A stretch of 23,294 nt of DNA, taken from the IMG/VR virus record IMGVR_UViG_3300020733_000823, positions 1 to 23,294 of that record. One strand, 5' to 3'. The DNA is from a virus. The translations under genes and the position numbers were made by a program. The notes below the pieces were generated by a model, which saw only the letters and a list, made by a program, of their open reading frames with translations, searched no databases and was not told where the DNA came from. Positions 20,149 to 23,294 of the stretch are shown here, piece by piece (position 1 is the first letter of the stretch; every line of letters starts with the position of its first letter).

Positions 20149-20330
20149 TAGCACAGATACTAGGCGGTGTATTTGGTTTTGGAGTAGCTTATGCGATACA
20201 TCGTATTGTAGAACTACCTTATGAACGTAGTACAGCAGAAGCTAGAGTCAAGTATCTAGCAGAAATGGAAGAACTACGTCAAGCAAAACTTGCAGCAATA
20301 AGAAAACAAACAACTTCAGGCAAGAATTAA
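20136..20330 (+). CDS. Small single-TM protein (64 aa)
   Basis: A 64-residue protein with an N-terminal membrane segment (IIAQILGGVFGFGVAYAI, about 4-21) followed by a charged helix (ERSTAEARVKYLAEMEELRQAKLAAIRK). Starts within the previous gene and ends before a clear terminator, closing the curli transcription unit. Its topology resembles small spanin- or holin-like or regulatory membrane peptides. Function unknown. Confidence 0.55.
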   Translation: MGTIIAQILGGVFGFGVAYAIHRIVELPYERSTAEARVKYLAEMEELRQAKLAAIRKQTTSGKN

Positions 20331-20370
20331 TTTCTAATAATACACACATTCGGGCATAGCTCATTTCACA

Positions 20371-20393
20371 AGCCCTCCGAAGAGGGCTTTTTC
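20371..20393 (+). terminator. Rho-independent terminator
   Basis: AGCCCTC (20371-20377) pairs with GAGGGCT (20382-20388) around a CGAA loop, followed by TTTTTC. This is the best intrinsic terminator in the window and separates the curli unit from the cyclase. Confidence 0.88.
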
Positions 20394-20396
20394 ACG

Positions 20397-20404
20397 GATA
20401 AATA
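20397..20404 (+). promoter_or_regulatory. Late-type promoter box GATAAATA of the cyclase gene
   Basis: GATAAATA just after a strong terminator and only 4 nt before ATG 20409. By T4 late geometry RNA would start at about 20410, so the message would be leaderless or nearly so. No SD is visible. Confidence 0.6.
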
Positions 20405-20408
20405 TTCA

Positions 20409-22424
20409 ATGCTGAAAAAAATCCTAACTAGCCCCTGGACTGCTCTGCTAACACTAGCGTTAGTAGTGGGCTTACGTGTAGCAGACCCATCATTTGTAGA
20501 ATCAGTACGCCTACGTTACTTTGATACACTAGTAACTAGCAAAGCACCTGAGACTATAGGTGTTAGTGTAGTAAACATTGACGAAAAGGCTTTAGAAAAA
20601 TATGGACAATTCCCGTTTAGTAGAGATGTATATGCCCAGCTCATCCGAGACTTATACCGCCGTAATGCTGGTCTTGTGGTTTTCAATGTTCTTACTCCTG
20701 ATAGAGATCGCATGGGGCACGATGCGGAATACATACAAGCACTCAGACAGTATCCCACAATTCTTCCAGCAGTTGGGTCAACAAATAATCGCAACCAAGC
20801 CCGGAACCCTGGTTCTGTTATTATTGGACCTTATGGCTTGGATGCTTTTGTAACCTATCCGGGAATTGTAGCTAATCAGTCTAGTATAGAATCCGCTGCT
20901 GCCGGTGTAGGACTTGTCAATACCTTGCCCGAAGTTGACGGTGTTGTGCGCCGTATGCCTATGGTTGCTGCACATGACGGTAAACTATATCCTAGCCTTG
21001 CTATGGAAGTACTGCGTGTAGCTGCTGGCGATTCAACATTCCAAGTTAAGATTAACGAGAATGGCGTTGAGAAAATGCGTATTCCTAAGTTTGGACCTAT
21101 AACAACAGACAGTCTTTCACGTGTGTGGATTGATTGGAGTCTAGTACCAAGCAAGTATAGCCTAACAGATTTACCTCAAGACTTTGAAGGTGAAATAGTT
21201 ATTGTAGGTGTGTCAGCACAAGGCTTAGCAAATCCAGTTGCTACTAGTCTAGGTGAAATGCTGCCACAAGATTTACAAGCGGCTGTACTAGGTACCGTAA
21301 TCGCCAACAAGGATCGTCCAGCTATTACTCGTCCAGACTGGGCAGAAGGCGGTGAAGTATTACTGCTAGTAGCCCTAGGTGTTTTATTAATATTTTTATC
21401 AAGGTGGACCTATGTTGGAATTCTTAGTAGTGTTATTATTATTGGTGGTAGTATTCCCCTTTCTAGTTTTCTGTATAAGACTGATGCTTGGCTTATCGAT
21501 GTTACTAGTTTGGTTGGTGGGCTTGTGCTTGTTAGTCTCCATACTTACGGGGTCAAGTTTGTAAGTGAATTCTTACAGAAGCAACAAATCAAGAAACAGT
21601 TTGGTAGTTATGTTAATCCTACTATTGTAGAACGCTTACAGAAAGATCCTAGTCTAATTAAACTAGGTGGCGAGCGTAAAGAACTATCAATTGTTATGAC
21701 TGATCTTAGAGGCTTTACTACATTAGGTGAATCATTTGGAGATGATGTAGAAGGCCTAACACAAATCATGAACGACTACATGACTGCTTTGAGTGTTCCT
21801 GTGCTTAAAAATGATGGAACACTTATCAAGTTCATTGGTGATGCTAGTTTACATGTACACGGTGCTCCATTGGACGATATAAATCATGCCAAGACCGCTG
21901 TGCGTACGGCACAAGAAATGATCAAGGCAATTGATGATTTTAATGTCGAATTAACAGCCAAGGGTCGTCCGCCAGTAGGCATGGGCGCAGGTGTCAACAC
22001 CGGCGAAACACTCATTGGTAACATTGGCGCTAAGACTAAGTTTGGTTACGATGTCCTAGGCGATTCAGTAAGTACTGCGGCACGTTTAGAAGGACAAACC
22101 AAGGGCTACGGTGTCTTATTAATTATTGGGCCACGCACTGCTGAACTAGTACGTGACGAAATTCCTGTTGTAGAATTAGATTGTATTGCTGTTAAAGGTA
22201 AAACGATTGGATTAAAGATTTATACTCCGGGCAATAGCACAAAAGAACATGAACAGTTCTTAGATTTATACTATCGTGGACAGTGGTCAAAAGCACAGAT
22301 ATTAATTCCATCTTGTACAGCGTCTAACCCTGCACTAGCTGAATACTATCACAAGATGGAAGAACGCTTAAAAGAAGGTGTCCCAAGCAATTGGTCGGGC
22401 ACCTACGTTGCTACCTCAAAGTAA
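20409..22424 (+). CDS. CHASE2-domain class III adenylate/guanylate cyclase
   Basis: A 671-residue membrane cyclase. After an N-terminal TM (10-25), a CHASE2 sensor domain fills about 30-300. Three membrane helices follow (about 316-332, 335-352, 363-380), and a class III cyclase domain spans about 425-600. Metal aspartates are D432 (MTDLRGFT) and D478 (IKFIGDA); K474 is the purine-selecting lysine expected for ATP. The usual GDxVNxAAR motif reads GDSVSTAARLEG (551-562), so R559 is present but the transition-state asparagine is replaced by S555. Other sites look intact, so activity may be altered rather than lost. This class is typical of bacteria, not phages. Follows the curli locus after a terminator, with its own promoter. 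Confidence 0.9.
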   Translation: MLKKILTSPWTALLTLALVVGLRVADPSFVESVRLRYFDTLVTSKAPETIGVSVVNIDEKALEKYGQFPFSRDVYAQLIRDLYRRNAGLVVFNVLTPDRDRMGHDAEYIQALRQYPTILPAVGSTNNRNQARNPGSVIIGPYGLDAFVTYPGIVANQSSIESAAAGVGLVNTLPEVDGVVRRMPMVAAHDGKLYPSLAMEVLRVAAGDSTFQVKINENGVEKMRIPKFGPITTDSLSRVWIDWSLVPSKYSLTDLPQDFEGEIVIVGVSAQGLANPVATSLGEMLPQDLQAAVLGTVIANKDRPAITRPDWAEGGEVLLLVALGVLLIFLSRWTYVGILSSVIIIGGSIPLSSFLYKTDAWLIDVTSLVGGLVLVSLHTYGVKFVSEFLQKQQIKKQFGSYVNPTIVERLQKDPSLIKLGGERKELSIVMTDLRGFTTLGESFGDDVEGLTQIMNDYMTALSVPVLKNDGTLIKFIGDASLHVHGAPLDDINHAKTAVRTAQEMIKAIDDFNVELTAKGRPPVGMGAGVNTGETLIGNIGAKTKFGYDVLGDSVSTAARLEGQTKGYGVLLIIGPRTAELVRDEIPVVELDCIAVKGKTIGLKIYTPGNSTKEHEQFLDLYYRGQWSKAQILIPSCTASNPALAEYYHKMEERLKEGVPSNWSGTYVATSK

Positions 22425-23115
22425 TTTTAGCAAGTCCTACTAGGCTGAATAAGCGTAGCCACATGTAGCCAATATCAAATTCGAACCAGCGACGACTTAG
22501 TTTTACGCTAGCCGGATTGATATGATGATTATTGTGTAACTCTTCACCGCCAATAACAATACCCCAAGGAACTATGTTACGACTTTGATCCTTAGTATCA
22601 CCGTTCTTATAACCCCACCAATGCCCTACTCCATTGATTACTCCAGCTGCCCAGAAAGGTATCCATGCAAGTTGTATACCCCATATGACAAATCCCCACA
22701 GACCAAATAACAATAAGTTTATAACTAGCATTAAGAGAATTCCGTAGAAATTATATGGGGTATACAAATTACGTTCGATCCAGTCGTTAGGTGTGCCCTT
22801 ACCGTAACTCATTATAGTTTGAGTATTTTTGCCTTCCTTGACATAGTACATTACTCCGCGAGACAGAATATTCCAAAAGCCGAATACGTGTGGCGAATGT
22901 GGGTCACCTTCTACATCACTAAATCTATGATGTTTACGATGTATAGCTACCCACTGGCGAGTAATCATACCAGTAGTTAACCATAACCAGAATCGCATAA
23001 AGTGACTTAGAATCGGATGAAATTCAATTCCCTTGTGTGCTTGTCCTCTATGTAAAAATAAAGTAACAGACACAATAGTAATATGGGTGACAATTAGGGT
23101 ATAGATTATTAGCAT
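22411..23115 (-). CDS. Membrane fatty-acid desaturase (acyl-CoA/acyl-lipid delta-9 type)
   Basis: A 234-residue membrane desaturase, with all three histidine boxes of the diiron site: HRGQAH (22-27), HRKHH (59-63) and ELHNNHH (193-198). An extra NGVGHW histidine (165) is also typical of delta-9 enzymes. Membrane segments flank the boxes. It introduces a double bond into acyl chains using an electron donor such as ferredoxin or cytochrome b5. The gene is short compared with bacterial forms (about 300) but includes the whole core. It is on the opposite strand; its 3' end overlaps the cyclase stop by 14 nt. Phage desaturases are known in cyanophages. No clear SD precedes ATG at 23115. Confidence 0.9.
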   Translation of the reverse strand: MLIIYTLIVTHITIVSVTLFLHRGQAHKGIEFHPILSHFMRFWLWLTTGMITRQWVAIHRKHHRFSDVEGDPHSPHVFGFWNILSRGVMYYVKEGKNTQTIMSYGKGTPNDWIERNLYTPYNFYGILLMLVINLLLFGLWGFVIWGIQLAWIPFWAAGVINGVGHWWGYKNGDTKDQSRNIVPWGIVIGGEELHNNHHINPASVKLSRRWFEFDIGYMWLRLFSLVGLAKITLR

Positions 23116-23197
23116 AGTTATAATTATTAGTGCTACACTTCGAGGCTAGCGGTAGCGAATCGCATCACCTCAGGCAGTAGCCGCCTACCCTACGTAA
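23116..23197 (-). other. 82-nt gap upstream of the desaturase
   Basis: No gene, tRNA or clear promoter is visible here. It is rich in short inverted repeats, including GCG/CGC and GGT/ACC around 23150-23170 and GGC/GCC around 23172-23182. Confidence 0.4.
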
Positions 23198-23218
23198 CTA
23201 AGTTACGGTCCTAAGGGT
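23187..23218 (-). other. Nested hairpin at the end of the minus-strand ORF, with 23S-like core
   Basis: ACCCT (23187-23191) pairs with AGGGT (23214-23218), and inside CGTAAC (23193-23198) pairs with GTTACG (23202-23207) around TAA. On the + strand it contains CGTAACTA and, from 23205 to 23216, ACGGTCCTAAGG, both found in the conserved bacterial 23S rRNA region around helix 71. No T-run follows on either strand. Confidence 0.4.
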
Positions 23219-23293
23219 GTCTTTTCTACGACGAGCTTCTTTGCTTGCCGCACCAACATATAACCATTTTTCGATAGGCATAGATTTATCCAT
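23198..23293 (-). CDS. Short ORF at window edge, probably partial
   Basis: Minus-strand frame from ATG at 23293 to TAG at 23198-23200, 31 residues (MDKSMPIEKWLYVGAASKEA, then an Arg/Lys-rich end). The frame is open to the window edge, so the true start may lie beyond it. Basic and without hydrophobic segments. The stop falls inside the nested hairpin. I do not recognise it. Confidence 0.35.
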   Translation of the reverse strand: MDKSMPIEKWLYVGAASKEARRRKDTLRTVT

Positions 23294-23294
23294 T

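Noticed and set aside
22470-22495. tRNA-like T-loop text (GGTTCGAATT on the minus strand)
   Set aside because: It encodes RWFEFD in the desaturase, and no acceptor or anticodon arms surround it. No tRNA was found anywhere in the window.
1-23294. Window as an ordinary bacterial chromosome carrying curli, dnaK, clpS and nrdB
   Set aside because: Gene packing, phage-type small genes, bS21/MazG/exonuclease context, late-type promoter boxes and the lysis pair favour a phage, although bacterial-like auxiliary genes are numerous and a chimeric contig is not excluded.

Overview
The window reads as part of a large T4-like (tevenvirus-type) myophage genome from an aquatic Gram-negative host, probably assembled from an environmental sample. 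Evidence for a phage: about 30 short, tightly packed genes almost all on the + strand, often joined by ATGA or longer overlaps; class I ribonucleotide reductase (nrdB) beside a glutaredoxin and a 2OG-Fe(II) oxygenase; a DEDD exonuclease; a MazG-type nucleotide pyrophosphohydrolase; a SleB-type lysin next to a holin-like protein; and repeated GATAAATA boxes just upstream of genes, which resemble T4 late promoters. Two textbook sigma70 promoters (TTGACA, 17 bp, TATAAT) carry dyad operators. A bacterial-chromosome origin is less likely but cannot be excluded without flanking sequence.

Layout. 1-3470: nucleotide and redox genes (nrdB, 2OG oxygenase, glutaredoxin), an Sm-like small protein, two tiny exported proteins, and an IscU-IscA iron-sulfur pair. 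3466-4963: a sigma70 promoter driving a conserved phage protein, then a probable lysis pair. 5008-7672: a late-promoter gene that may encode a virion protein, a four-TM coiled-coil membrane protein with a dnaX-like -1 slippery site that would fuse it to a 107-residue tail, and a conserved protein. 7662-8968: a phage ribosomal protein bS21, then the exonuclease, a small protein and MazG. 8969-12333: a proteostasis cluster (DnaK, Hsp20, ClpS) running directly into heme oxygenase and a ferredoxin-dependent bilin reductase (PcyX/PebS type). 13017-14672: a large unknown protein with a tandem-repeat tail. 14703-20330: a curli-type amyloid locus (CsgF, CsgG, a secreted curlin-repeat protein, a FecR-domain protein, a PA14-curlin fusion, two small proteins). 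20371-22424: a terminator, a late-type promoter and a CHASE2 class III adenylate cyclase. 22411-23294: a fatty-acid desaturase and the edge of another gene, both on the minus strand.

How the genes may work together. The virus appears to carry host-remodelling modules: dNTP supply, Fe-S assembly, protein folding and N-degron handling, bilin synthesis, lipid desaturation, cyclic-AMP signalling and surface amyloid export. The most surprising are the curli secretion-plus-fibre locus followed by the cyclase, and a matching, covarying 5' hairpin in the dnaK and hsp20 leaders. Functions are inferred from motifs read by eye; no database search was run.
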